In this document: piece by piece, positions 34,526 through 42,253 of the stretch
Numbering within the stretch: the first letter of the stretch is position 1
How the letters are laid out: every line of letters begins with the position of its first letter
Assembly (NCBI RefSeq): GCF_009901565.1
Contig: NZ_WXEW01000002.1
Span: forward strand, 786,565-850,564
Reading direction: 5' to 3'
Source of the DNA: Herbidospora solisilvae
Lineage (GTDB): Bacteria; Actinomycetota; Actinomycetes; Streptosporangiales; Streptosporangiaceae
Length of the DNA: 64,000 nt
Notes under the pieces: generated by a model
What the model was told of the DNA's origin: nothing
Databases searched by the model: none
The model's input: the letters and a program-made list of their open reading frames with translations, nothing else
Made by a program: the position numbers and the translations under genes

Positions 34526-37351
34526 TCAGCCGAGCTGGCCGAGCGCGGCCGTCATGCCGCCGCGAGAGGTCACCCCGAGCTTCTCGAACGCCCTGGTCAG
34601 GTGGGTCTCGACGGTGCGCACCGAGATGTGCAGGCGGGCCGCGATCTGCTGGTTGCTGCACCCCTCGGCGACCAGCCGGGCGATCTCCAGCTCGCGCCCG
34701 GTCAGCCCGTGGGCCCCGGTGGCCCGCGCCGCCGCCACCCGCTTGCCGGCCCGGCGCTGCTCCCGCACCGCGGCGGCGGCCATGCCGCGGGCGCCGCAGG
34801 CGGTGAAGATCTCGTGGGCCGCCTCCAGGTGCGGCAGGGCGGCCCGTTTGCGTCCCCCGTCGACGCACGCCACGCCCGCCCGCAGCAGCGCGCGCCCGGC
34901 GTCGAGCCGGTGGCCGGCCTTGGTGAGGATCTCGGCGGCGGTCAGGGCCAGTTCCTCGGCCTCCGGGCCGATGGTCGCGTGGGCGCGGGCCAGCCGGGCC
35001 AGCCCGTCGGTCAGCTCCAGCTCCGGACGGATCATCGTGGCCGCCCGCTCGGCCCAGGCGGCCGACTCCTTCGGCTCGTTCCTGGCGGCGTGGGCGCAGG
35101 CCATGGTCTCGCAGAAGGCGAGCATGCTGAACTCCTCCAGCCGGTCGCCCGCGAAGTCCTCCTCGACGGCGGCGATCGCCTCCTCGTCGATGCGGCCGGA
35201 GTTGGCCAGCGCGGTGGCGTAGGCGAAGCGGGCCTGCGCGCCCGGCCACTCGCTGACGCTGACGCCGGAGGTGGCGGCCTCGTGGCCCAGGCGGATGGCG
35301 TCCTCGTCGTCGCCCGCCGCGCCGGCCAGGAGGCTCTGCTGGGCCATGGCGACCACGCGGGCGTACCCGGAGTTGAGCAGCAGGGCGATCTCGGCCGACT
35401 CCTCGGCGGCGATCTGGCCCTCGGGGATGCGCCCGAGCACGCCGTTGAGGCGGGCCAGCCCGGCCAGCATGTTGGTCAGGATGAAGGTCTGCCCGGTCGC
35501 CTTCACCGCCGCGATGGCCTGCTCGAACCGGGCCAGCGCCGGGCGGTGCTGGCCGAGCCAGATCTCCGACCAGCACATCCAGGCGACCGTGTCCATCCAG
35601 GCGAGCTGGTGGATCTCCGGGGTGGCGTCAGCCAGCGCCTGCGCGGCGGCGACGTGGCGCAGCGCCTCCTCGACGCGGTGTCCGGCGTAGGCGGTCATCG
35701 GGCGCAACATCGCGATGGCCAGCCGCAGGCCCGGGTCGTCGCCGTCGTCGGGCATGAAGTCGAGCACCGCCTGGGCGGCGCGGTGGTCGCCGCGCATCAG
35801 GCTCTCGGCCACCAGGCGCAACCGCATCGGCAGCGCCGCCGGGAGGCGCGGCTCGGGGATCTCCCGCAGCTCGGACACCAGCACGGCCCGGCCCTCGCCC
35901 GGCCGGTCGAGCAGCCGTTCGACGAGGGCGCAGAAGCGGGCGGCCTGGGCCCGGCGGCCGTAGTCGTCGCGGGGGAGCAGCCGCAGCACCTCGTAGGCGG
36001 TGTTCCTGGCTTCGGTGAGGCGTCCGCTGACGGTCTGGTTGCGGGCCAGTTCCAGCAGCAGGTCGAGCCGGTCGGTGGTGTCGGGCAGCAGCCCGAGCGC
36101 GGCCTGGAGCCAGTGGGCCGAGGTCGCCGGGGCGGTGGTGGCCACCTGGCGGGCGGCCGTGACCAGCACGTCGACCGCGTCACGGTCGCCGAACGCCGCC
36201 GAACGTTCCACGTGGACGGCGCGCAGCGGGGCCGGGGCGTCGACCTCGGCCAGCCGTTCGGCGATCCGGCGGTGGGCCGAGAGCCGCCACCCGGCCTTGG
36301 CCGATTCGTACGCCGCCTGCCGCACCAGCGGATGACGGAACCGGAACCGCCCGCCCGCGCCCGGCCGCACCAGGTCGCGGTCGACCAGTTCGTCGAGCGC
36401 GTCGAGGGCGGTGGACAGCGGCACCTTGGCGGCCACGGCGGCCAGACCGGCCTCGAACTCGTCGGCGGCCACCGCCGCGCCCTGGGCGACGATCAGCGCG
36501 TCGCCCGACAGGTCGCGCAGCTCCAGGGCGAGCGCGTCGTTCTTGGAGCCGGGTAAGTCGCCCGCCTCGACCCTCGCCAGGGCCTGCAGATAGAAGGGGT
36601 AGCCTTCGCTGGCGTCGTACAGGGCCTTCTTGCGGCTCCTGCTCACGTTCGGTCCGAGCAGCTCCCCGGCCTCCTCCTCCGAGAGCGGCCCGATCGTCAC
36701 GCGCGACCCGCCGAGCGCCAGCCGCGGCGGGGCCTGCTTCGGCCGGTAGGCCACCACGACCAGCAGCGGCGCCTTGGGGGAGTGGCGGCTGACGTGGTCG
36801 AGGAACTCGATCGTGGCGTCGTCGGCCCAGTGGACGTCGTCGAGCACCAGCACCAACCCATTCGGGCGGGCGATCCGCGCGAGCAACTGGGCGACGGCCC
36901 GGTAGAGGCGATAGCGGGCGAGCGCCGACACGTCGTCGGAGGGCTCGGCGGTGGCGCCCAGGGCGGGGAAGACGGAGGCGAGCAACTGGGCGTCATGCCC
37001 GGCTTGGGGAGACGCGCCCTGGTCGTGCGGACCGGGCGTGTCCTGGTGGCCCAGGTGCTCGTGGCGGGTGTCGTCGAGGTGGCCGTCGAGGGCGTCGACC
37101 AGCGCGGAGAACGGCATGACCTGCTCGAACTCGGCGGCCCTGCCCCACAGGGTGAGACAGCCGCGTTCCCCGGCGAGCCGTTCGAGCTCGGCCAGCAGCC
37201 GGGTCTTCCCGGCTCCGGGCTCACCGACGAGCGCGAGCAGCCGGAACTCTCCGCTCACGATCGCGTCCAGCGACCCCCGAAGATCATTCAGCACGTCCCG
37301 CCGGCCGACCAGGGGGGCAGAATGATCATTCATCGGCGGCACCATGATCAC
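34526..37351 (-). CDS. large ATP-binding LuxR-type (LAL) regulator
   Basis: 941 residues. An AAA-type ATPase has Walker A GEPGAGKT (about 43-50) and Walker B LVLVLDDVHWAD. A long helical (TPR-like) middle follows, then a C-terminal LuxR HTH (about 875-935: LTGRELEIARLVAEGCSN, then LHISVRTVETHLTRAFEKLG). LAL proteins activate pathway genes in response to a bound ligand. The likely start is the GTG at 37351 or one of the two following ATGs (37345, 37333). It is immediately upstream of the hydrolase-GMC operon on the same strand (71-bp gap) and is its obvious candidate activator. Confidence 0.93.
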   Translation of the reverse strand: MIMVPPMNDHSAPLVGRRDVLNDLRGSLDAIVSGEFRLLALVGEPGAGKTRLLAELERLAGERGCLTLWGRAAEFEQVMPFSALVDALDGHLDDTRHEHLGHQDTPGPHDQGASPQAGHDAQLLASVFPALGATAEPSDDVSALARYRLYRAVAQLLARIARPNGLVLVLDDVHWADDATIEFLDHVSRHSPKAPLLVVVAYRPKQAPPRLALGGSRVTIGPLSEEEAGELLGPNVSRSRKKALYDASEGYPFYLQALARVEAGDLPGSKNDALALELRDLSGDALIVAQGAAVAADEFEAGLAAVAAKVPLSTALDALDELVDRDLVRPGAGGRFRFRHPLVRQAAYESAKAGWRLSAHRRIAERLAEVDAPAPLRAVHVERSAAFGDRDAVDVLVTAARQVATTAPATSAHWLQAALGLLPDTTDRLDLLLELARNQTVSGRLTEARNTAYEVLRLLPRDDYGRRAQAARFCALVERLLDRPGEGRAVLVSELREIPEPRLPAALPMRLRLVAESLMRGDHRAAQAVLDFMPDDGDDPGLRLAIAMLRPMTAYAGHRVEEALRHVAAAQALADATPEIHQLAWMDTVAWMCWSEIWLGQHRPALARFEQAIAAVKATGQTFILTNMLAGLARLNGVLGRIPEGQIAAEESAEIALLLNSGYARVVAMAQQSLLAGAAGDDEDAIRLGHEAATSGVSVSEWPGAQARFAYATALANSGRIDEEAIAAVEEDFAGDRLEEFSMLAFCETMACAHAARNEPKESAAWAERAATMIRPELELTDGLARLARAHATIGPEAEELALTAAEILTKAGHRLDAGRALLRAGVACVDGGRKRAALPHLEAAHEIFTACGARGMAAAAVREQRRAGKRVAAARATGAHGLTGRELEIARLVAEGCSNQQIAARLHISVRTVETHLTRAFEKLGVTSRGGMTAALGQLG

Positions 37352-37585
37352 TTGCCTGGTATCTCACAGCGACTTTACAGCGACGGCGAAAACGATGCCC
37401 GGCATTAACCCGCATCACCGCCGCATTCAACGCATAGTCATGCAAATCGTGACGGGCACCCGCCTGATTCTTGCGCGACGCCGTTGCTTCTGGCGCGAAC
37501 GGGCAACCAGGGGCATGCCCGATTCCCGGATTTCGGCCGCTGGAGTCTGCGGCTGCCCGGGTCTGCGGATGTGGGCCAACGGACG

Positions 37586-37617
37586 CGGCCCCTCCGCGCT
37601 GATGCGCGGAGGGGCCG
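37586..37617 (-). terminator. 14-bp hairpin after glnII
   Basis: CGGCCCCTCCGCGC pairs perfectly with GCGCGGAGGGGCCG around TGAT, 16 bp past the stop codon of the glutamine synthetase gene. Confidence 0.8.
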
Positions 37618-37633
37618 AAGTCGTGGCCTTGGG

Positions 37634-38653
37634 TTAGACGAGGCCCTTGGTCTCGAGGACCGAGCAGCAGGTGTTCACCAGCAGGCGGGTGACCTCGTAG
37701 GGGTCGGCGTTGGCGTTGGGGCGACGGTCTTCGATGTAGCCCTTCTTGTCGACCTCGACCTGCCACGGGATGCGGACCGAGGCGCCGCGGTTGGAGACGC
37801 CGTAGCTGTAGACGCTGTAGGGCGCGGTCTCGTGGTGGCCGGTGAGGCGCTGCTCGATGCCGAAGCCGTAGCCGGCGATGTGCTCCTCGACCTTGCCCTC
37901 GCCGCCGAGCGCCTCGCAGGCCGCGATGATCGCGTCGTAGCCCTCGCGCATGGCCTTGGTGGAGAAGTTGGTGTGGGCGCCGGCGCCGTTCCAGTCGCCC
38001 TTGGCGGGCTTGGCGTCGAGGGTGGCGGACACGCCGTAGTCTTCGGCGATCCGGTAGAGCAGGTAGCGGGCCATCCACAGGTGGTCGGAGACCTCGAGGG
38101 GACCGGCCGGGCCGATCTGGAACTCCCACTGGCCGGGCATGACCTCGGCGTTGATGCCGGAGATCGCCAGGCCCGCCTCGATGCAGGCGTCCATGTGGGC
38201 CTCGACGATGTCACGACCGACGACCTCGTCGGCGCCGATGCCGCAGTAGTAGGGGCCCTGCGGGCCGGGGAAGCCGCCGACCGGGAAGCCGTAGGGGCGG
38301 CCGTCCTTGAAGAACGTGTACTCCTGCTCGATGCCGAACCACGACTCCTGGTCGGCGAACCGCTCGGCGATCGGGGTCAGCAGCGCGCGGGTGTTGGTTG
38401 GGTGGGCCGAGCCGTCGACGTTGTAGACCTCGCACAGCACCAGGACGTTGTCGCCGCCCCGGATGGGGTCGGGACACGAGAAGACCGGCTTGAGCACGCA
38501 GTCGGAGGCGTGACCCTCGGCCTGGTTCGTGCTCGAACCGTCGAAGCCCCAGGTGGGGAGCTCGGCACCGTCCGCCAGCACCTTGGTCTTGGACCGGAGC
38601 TTCGGGGTCGGCTCAGTGCCGTCAATCCAGATGTACTCGGCCTTGAACGCCAA
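37634..38653 (-). CDS. glnII: glutamine synthetase type II (GlnII)
   Basis: 339 residues if started at TTG 38653, which has GGAAGGG seven nt before it and gives the family N-terminus (L/M)AFKAEYIWIDGTEPT; a longer ATG frame to 38698 exists but adds non-family residues. The eukaryotic-type GSII motifs are present: LPTWGFDGSSTNQA, ESWFGIEQEYTFF, NAEVMPGQWEFQIGP, KGDWNGAGAHTNFST and the end NTCCSVLE. GSII makes glutamine from glutamate, ammonium and ATP, and is octameric or decameric and not adenylylated. In actinomycetes it is controlled by GlnR; a matching motif lies upstream. Confidence 0.95.
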   Translation of the reverse strand: MAFKAEYIWIDGTEPTPKLRSKTKVLADGAELPTWGFDGSSTNQAEGHASDCVLKPVFSCPDPIRGGDNVLVLCEVYNVDGSAHPTNTRALLTPIAERFADQESWFGIEQEYTFFKDGRPYGFPVGGFPGPQGPYYCGIGADEVVGRDIVEAHMDACIEAGLAISGINAEVMPGQWEFQIGPAGPLEVSDHLWMARYLLYRIAEDYGVSATLDAKPAKGDWNGAGAHTNFSTKAMREGYDAIIAACEALGGEGKVEEHIAGYGFGIEQRLTGHHETAPYSVYSYGVSNRGASVRIPWQVEVDKKGYIEDRRPNANADPYEVTRLLVNTCCSVLETKGLV

Positions 38654-38740
38654 CGTCTTTCCCTTCCTCGGAGGCGGACCGCGTTGATTGGCCGCCACGC
38701 CGAGATTGCCAAGAAGCCATTTCGGGTCCGTTGCCCGTTT

Positions 38741-38756
38741 GTGAACACGATGTGAA
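38741..38756. promoter_or_regulatory. possible GlnR box upstream of glnII
   Basis: GTGAA at 38741-38745 and again at 38752-38756, an 11-bp periodic direct repeat followed by AC (GTGAAAC). This spacing fits GlnR half-sites (gTnAc-n6-GaAAc), which bind about 60-120 bp upstream of nitrogen genes. Matches are imperfect. Confidence 0.4.
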
Positions 38757-38786
38757 ACGGGAGGTCCCAGTGTTAAATCGTCCGGT

Positions 38787-39548
38787 TCAGCTGCTGGTGA
38801 TCACCGCGAAGCGGGCGCCGAACTGGTCGGCCAGGACCGCGAACCGGCCCACGGTCTCGACCGAGACGGGCGGGTCGAGGATGGTGCCGCCCTCGGTGAC
38901 GGTCGCCTCGACCGCGGCGTCGACGTCTCTGACCTCGAAGTAGGGCAGCCAGAACGGCTTGGTGCCGGGGTTGAGGGTGATCACGCCGCCGATCGTCGGG
39001 CGGTCGCCGCCCGGCAGCCGGATCGTGGTGTAACCGACGCCGGCGACGGTGGCCTCGATCGACTGGTGGTCGAGGGCCGCCGCGTAGAAGGGCGCGACGG
39101 CGGGCGGGCTGGCGACGTAGAGTTCCGTCCAGCCCAGGCTGCCCGGCTCGGTCACGGCGTCGAGGCCCTTGCGGGCCCGGCCCTGCCAGATCGCGAAGTC
39201 GGCGCCGGCCGGGTCGGTCAGCGCGGCGGTGCGGCCCTGGTCGAACACGTCGTAGGGGGCGACCCTGATCGTGCCGCCGGCCTTCTCGGCGCGGGCCACG
39301 GTCTCGTCGGCGTCGGGGGTGGCGAAGTAGATCGTCCAGGCCGAGCTGGTGCTCTCTTCGGTCAGCGGGCCGACCGCGGCGACGATCTTGCGGTCGTGGA
39401 GGAAGAAGCCGTAGCCGCCCGAGCCGGGGCCGGCCGACTGGAAGTCCCAGTCGAGCACGGCGGCGTAGAACGTGGTCGAGGCGTCGGTGTCGGGCGAGCC
39501 GAGGTCGACCCAGCAGGGGGCGCCCGGCAGGTAGTCGGTCGTGAGCAT
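38787..39548 (-). CDS. VOC-superfamily protein, two glyoxalase-like domains
   Basis: 253 residues from ATG at 39548 (AAGGAG six nt before). Two tandem betaalphabetabetabeta VOC modules are seen: the first begins APCWVDLGSPD and ends DPAGADFAIWQ, the second begins GWTELYVASPP and ends LADQFGARFAVI. Such proteins are often annotated as hydroxylases or antibiotic-binding proteins. Metal ligands are not obvious, so binding rather than catalysis is possible. Confidence 0.88.
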   Translation of the reverse strand: MLTTDYLPGAPCWVDLGSPDTDASTTFYAAVLDWDFQSAGPGSGGYGFFLHDRKIVAAVGPLTEESTSSAWTIYFATPDADETVARAEKAGGTIRVAPYDVFDQGRTAALTDPAGADFAIWQGRARKGLDAVTEPGSLGWTELYVASPPAVAPFYAAALDHQSIEATVAGVGYTTIRLPGGDRPTIGGVITLNPGTKPFWLPYFEVRDVDAAVEATVTEGGTILDPPVSVETVGRFAVLADQFGARFAVITSS

Positions 39549-39695
39549 GCGAGCTCCTTCGAACAGGTTTTCGGATGACGACACTCTGTCACGTCCTGCC
39601 GACAGTTTTTCCAAGATCGCTCCCGAAGCCTCCTGGAAAGAGGAGTATTTCCGGCGAAATGGGGCGCCCGTGACTCCACTCGATAGGGTCCGCTC

Positions 39696-40001
39696 ATGCC
39701 GACCCAGATCATCCGCTACCGCGTCGCCGACCAGGAGAAGGCGGAGGAGAACGTGCGCCTCCTTCAGGAGGTCTTCGCCGAACTGGCCCGGGAGCGGCCC
39801 GGCGGGATCACCTACCAGTCCTACCGGCTCGACGACGGCCTGACCTTCGTCCACGTCGTCACGACCGACGACCTCCAGATCCTGATGCGCTTCGAGAGCT
39901 TCCTCGCCTTCACCCAGACCCTGGGCGGGCGGCTCGACGGCGTCCCCCACCGCGAACAGGCCACCCCCGTCGGCTTCTTCGACGGCCACCTGCGATCATG
40001 A
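39696..40001 (+). CDS. small ferredoxin-fold protein, function unknown
   Basis: 101 residues. The predicted fold is a dimeric alpha-beta barrel, as in antibiotic-biosynthesis monooxygenases: [20 protein letters not shown], then [16 protein letters not shown] and a helix [11 protein letters not shown]. No catalytic residues can be assigned. The APC transporter gene begins 19 bp later on the same strand, so they may share a transcript. Confidence 0.7.
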   Translation: MPTQIIRYRVADQEKAEENVRLLQEVFAELARERPGGITYQSYRLDDGLTFVHVVTTDDLQILMRFESFLAFTQTLGGRLDGVPHREQATPVGFFDGHLRS

Positions 40002-40008
40002 GAAATCT

Positions 40009-40030
40009 CCCCCTCCACAGATGAGGGGGG
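40009..40030 (+). promoter_or_regulatory. hairpin over the translation start of the APC gene
   Basis: CCCCCT (40009-40014) can pair with AGGGGG (40024-40029), putting the ATG at 40021 in the loop. The AGGGGGG is also the only ribosome-binding-like sequence; it is 5 nt before a GTG at 40036. Sequestration of the site in mRNA is possible. Confidence 0.35.
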
Positions 40031-41916
40031 TGGCCGTGGCCCTGCGGGGGTGGCTCCTGAACGGGCTCACGGCCGACCGGAGCCACGTAGAGCAGGGCCC
40101 GGCGGAGAAGCACGCCTGGTGGCGGGTCATGTGCCTGACCGGCGTCGACTACTTCTCCACCCTGGGCTACCAGCCGGGCATCGCCGCCCTCGCGGCGGGC
40201 GCGTTGTCGCCGGTCGCGACGCTGTTCCTGGTCGTGCTCACCCTGTTCGGGGCGCTGCCCGTCTATCGGTACGTCGCCGGGGAGAGCCCCCGCGGCGCCG
40301 GGTCCATCGCGATGCTCGAACGGCTCATCCCGGCCTGGCAGGGCAAGCTCTTCGTGCTCTGCCTGCTCGGCTTCGCCGCCACCGACTTCGTCATCACCAT
40401 GACCCTGTCGGCGGCCGACGCCACCGCCCACATCGTGGAGAACCCCTTCGCGCCCCGCTGGCTCGACGGCCAGGAGATCCCGATCACGCTCGTGCTGCTG
40501 GCCGCCCTGGGGGCGATCTTCCTGGCCGGGTTCACCGAGGCCGTCGGGGTGGCGACCGTCCTCGTGGCGCTCTACCTGGCGCTGAACGCCGTGGTCGTGG
40601 CGGTGGCCGTCGAGCACGTCGTGGCCAATCCGGCCGTGTTCGCCCAGTGGGAACGGCTGCTGGAGGCCCGGCACGCCTCCCCGCTGGCCATGATCGGGGT
40701 GGCGCTGCTGGTCATGCCCCGGCTGGCGCTGGGCCTGTCGGGGTTCGAGACCGGGGTCGCGGTGATGCCCGTGATCCGGGGCGACATCCCGCAGCGGATC
40801 AGGTCGGCCCGCAAGATGCTCACCGCCGCGGCCCTCATCATGAGCGTGTTCCTGATCCTGAGCAGCTTCGTGACCACCCTGCTGATCCCGGCGCACGAGT
40901 TCCAGCCCGGCGGCACGGCCAACGGCCGGGCCCTGGCCTACCTCGCGCACGCCTACCTGGGCGAGTGGTTCGGCACCCTGTACGACGTCAGCACCATCGC
41001 CATCCTCTGGTTCGCCGGAGCCTCGGCGATGGCCGGCCTGATCAACCTGGTGCCCCGGTTCCTGCCGCGTTACGGCATGGCCCCCGAGTGGACCTCGGCG
41101 GTCCGGCCGCTGGTGCTGATCCTCACCGTCATCGCGTTCGTGATCACCTTCATCTTCGACGCCGACGTCGACCAGCAGGCGGGCGCGTACGCCACCGGCG
41201 TGCTGGTGCTGATGTTGTCGGCGGCCGTCGCGAGCTGCCTGTCGACCCGGGCCAAGGGACGGCGCGGGGCCGCGCGGGCCTTCGGGTTGATCAGCGCCGT
41301 GCTGACGTACACGCTGGTCGACAACGTGATCGAGCGGCCCGACGGGGTCAAGATCGCCGGGTTCTTCATCGTGGCCATCGTGGTCACGTCGCTGATCTCG
41401 CGGGCCACCCGGTCGACCGAGCTGCGGGTGACGCGGGTGCGGCTCGACCCGCTGGCCGAGGAGTTCGTCAACGAGTGCTGCGCCGGCGAGCTGCACCTCA
41501 TCGCCAACGAACCGCAGCGCCGCGACCAGGCCGAGTACAACGACAAGCTGCGCGAGAACTGGTTCATGCACCGGCTGCGCAGCTCCGAGCAGGCGATGTT
41601 CGTCGAGGTCACCGTCAACGACGCCTCGGAGTTCGAGACCGAGCTCTACGTCCGGGGCGAGGAGCGGTTCGGGCACAAGGTGCTGAACGTCGAGAGCTCG
41701 ACCGTCGCCAACGCGCTGGCCGCGCTGCTGCTCTACCTGCGCGACCGGACCGGCCGGGTGCCCAACATCTACTTCCACTGGACCGAGGGCAACCCGATCA
41801 ACGCGATGCTCCGCTACCTGATCTTCGGCGGCGGCGACGTGCCGCCGCTGACCCGCGAGGTGCTGCGGCTCGCCGAGCCCGATCCACTGAGGAGGCCGCA
41901 CGTCCATGTGGGGTGA
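40021..41916 (+). CDS. APC-superfamily permease, possible potassium transporter
   Basis: 631 residues (626 if GTG 40036 is used). About twelve hydrophobic segments occupy residues 30-470, starting [20 protein letters not shown], the unwound-helix region of APC carriers. A 150-residue cytosolic tail follows ([20 protein letters not shown] to the end). Length and tail recall KimA/KUP-type K+ importers more than simple amino acid permeases. The next two genes, KdpC-like and KdpD-like, support a link with potassium. Stop and next start overlap by 11 bp. Substrate is inferred from context only. Confidence 0.82.
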   Translation: MRGVAVALRGWLLNGLTADRSHVEQGPAEKHAWWRVMCLTGVDYFSTLGYQPGIAALAAGALSPVATLFLVVLTLFGALPVYRYVAGESPRGAGSIAMLERLIPAWQGKLFVLCLLGFAATDFVITMTLSAADATAHIVENPFAPRWLDGQEIPITLVLLAALGAIFLAGFTEAVGVATVLVALYLALNAVVVAVAVEHVVANPAVFAQWERLLEARHASPLAMIGVALLVMPRLALGLSGFETGVAVMPVIRGDIPQRIRSARKMLTAAALIMSVFLILSSFVTTLLIPAHEFQPGGTANGRALAYLAHAYLGEWFGTLYDVSTIAILWFAGASAMAGLINLVPRFLPRYGMAPEWTSAVRPLVLILTVIAFVITFIFDADVDQQAGAYATGVLVLMLSAAVASCLSTRAKGRRGAARAFGLISAVLTYTLVDNVIERPDGVKIAGFFIVAIVVTSLISRATRSTELRVTRVRLDPLAEEFVNECCAGELHLIANEPQRRDQAEYNDKLRENWFMHRLRSSEQAMFVEVTVNDASEFETELYVRGEERFGHKVLNVESSTVANALAALLLYLRDRTGRVPNIYFHWTEGNPINAMLRYLIFGGGDVPPLTREVLRLAEPDPLRRPHVHVG

Positions 41917-42253
41917 CCTCGTCCTCGTCGTGCTGACGGCCTTCGTCGTGAACGAAGCGTGCCCGGCGGTGCCCTTCATGACCGAATATCAGGGAGTGAA
42001 CGTCGAATGCGCCCAAATGGGACAGAACTATGCGGCCGGCTGGACGATCCCGCCGGACGCGGTGACGGCCGGTGGGCCTGGCCTCGACCCGCACATCTCG
42101 GTCAGGTACGCCGGCCTCCCGGCCGCCCGCGTCGCGAGGGAACGCGGCCGCCCGGTCGAGGAGGTCCGCTCCCTCATCCGCCGCCCTACCGACGTCCCCG
42201 CTCTCGGCTTCATGGGTGACGCCCTGGCACGCGATCTGGACCTCGGCGGATGA
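41906..42253 (+). CDS. KdpC-like small protein
   Basis: 115 residues, starting ten nt after GAGGAGG inside the end of the permease gene. The C-terminal half reads like the KdpC hallmark: [35 protein letters not shown] and ALGFMGD match the KdpC pattern TASGSGLDPHIS, RVAKARGL-E-QVR and LGFLGEP. The N-terminus has one short hydrophobic stretch ([11 protein letters not shown]) but lacks most of the normal KdpC N-terminal domain, giving about 60% of the usual length. KdpC normally stabilises the KdpB ATPase; KdpF, KdpA and KdpB are absent here. The stop overlaps the kdpD start as ATGA. Confidence 0.75.
   Translation: MWGDLVLVVLTAFVVNEACPAVPFMTEYQGVNVECAQMGQNYAAGWTIPPDAVTAGGPGLDPHISVRYAGLPAARVARERGRPVEEVRSLIRRPTDVPALGFMGDALARDLDLGG

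Noticed and set aside
33363..35576. An extended 737-codon form of the hydrolase gene
   Set aside because: The extension is antisense-like low-complexity sequence in another frame of the LAL regulator; the ATG at 34454 has a GAGGAGG site.
37320..37331. Palindrome GAATGATCATTC
   Set aside because: It is inside the N-terminal coding region of the LAL regulator (codons for Met-Asn-Asp-His), and a similar TGATCA occurs by codon usage; weak evidence for an operator.
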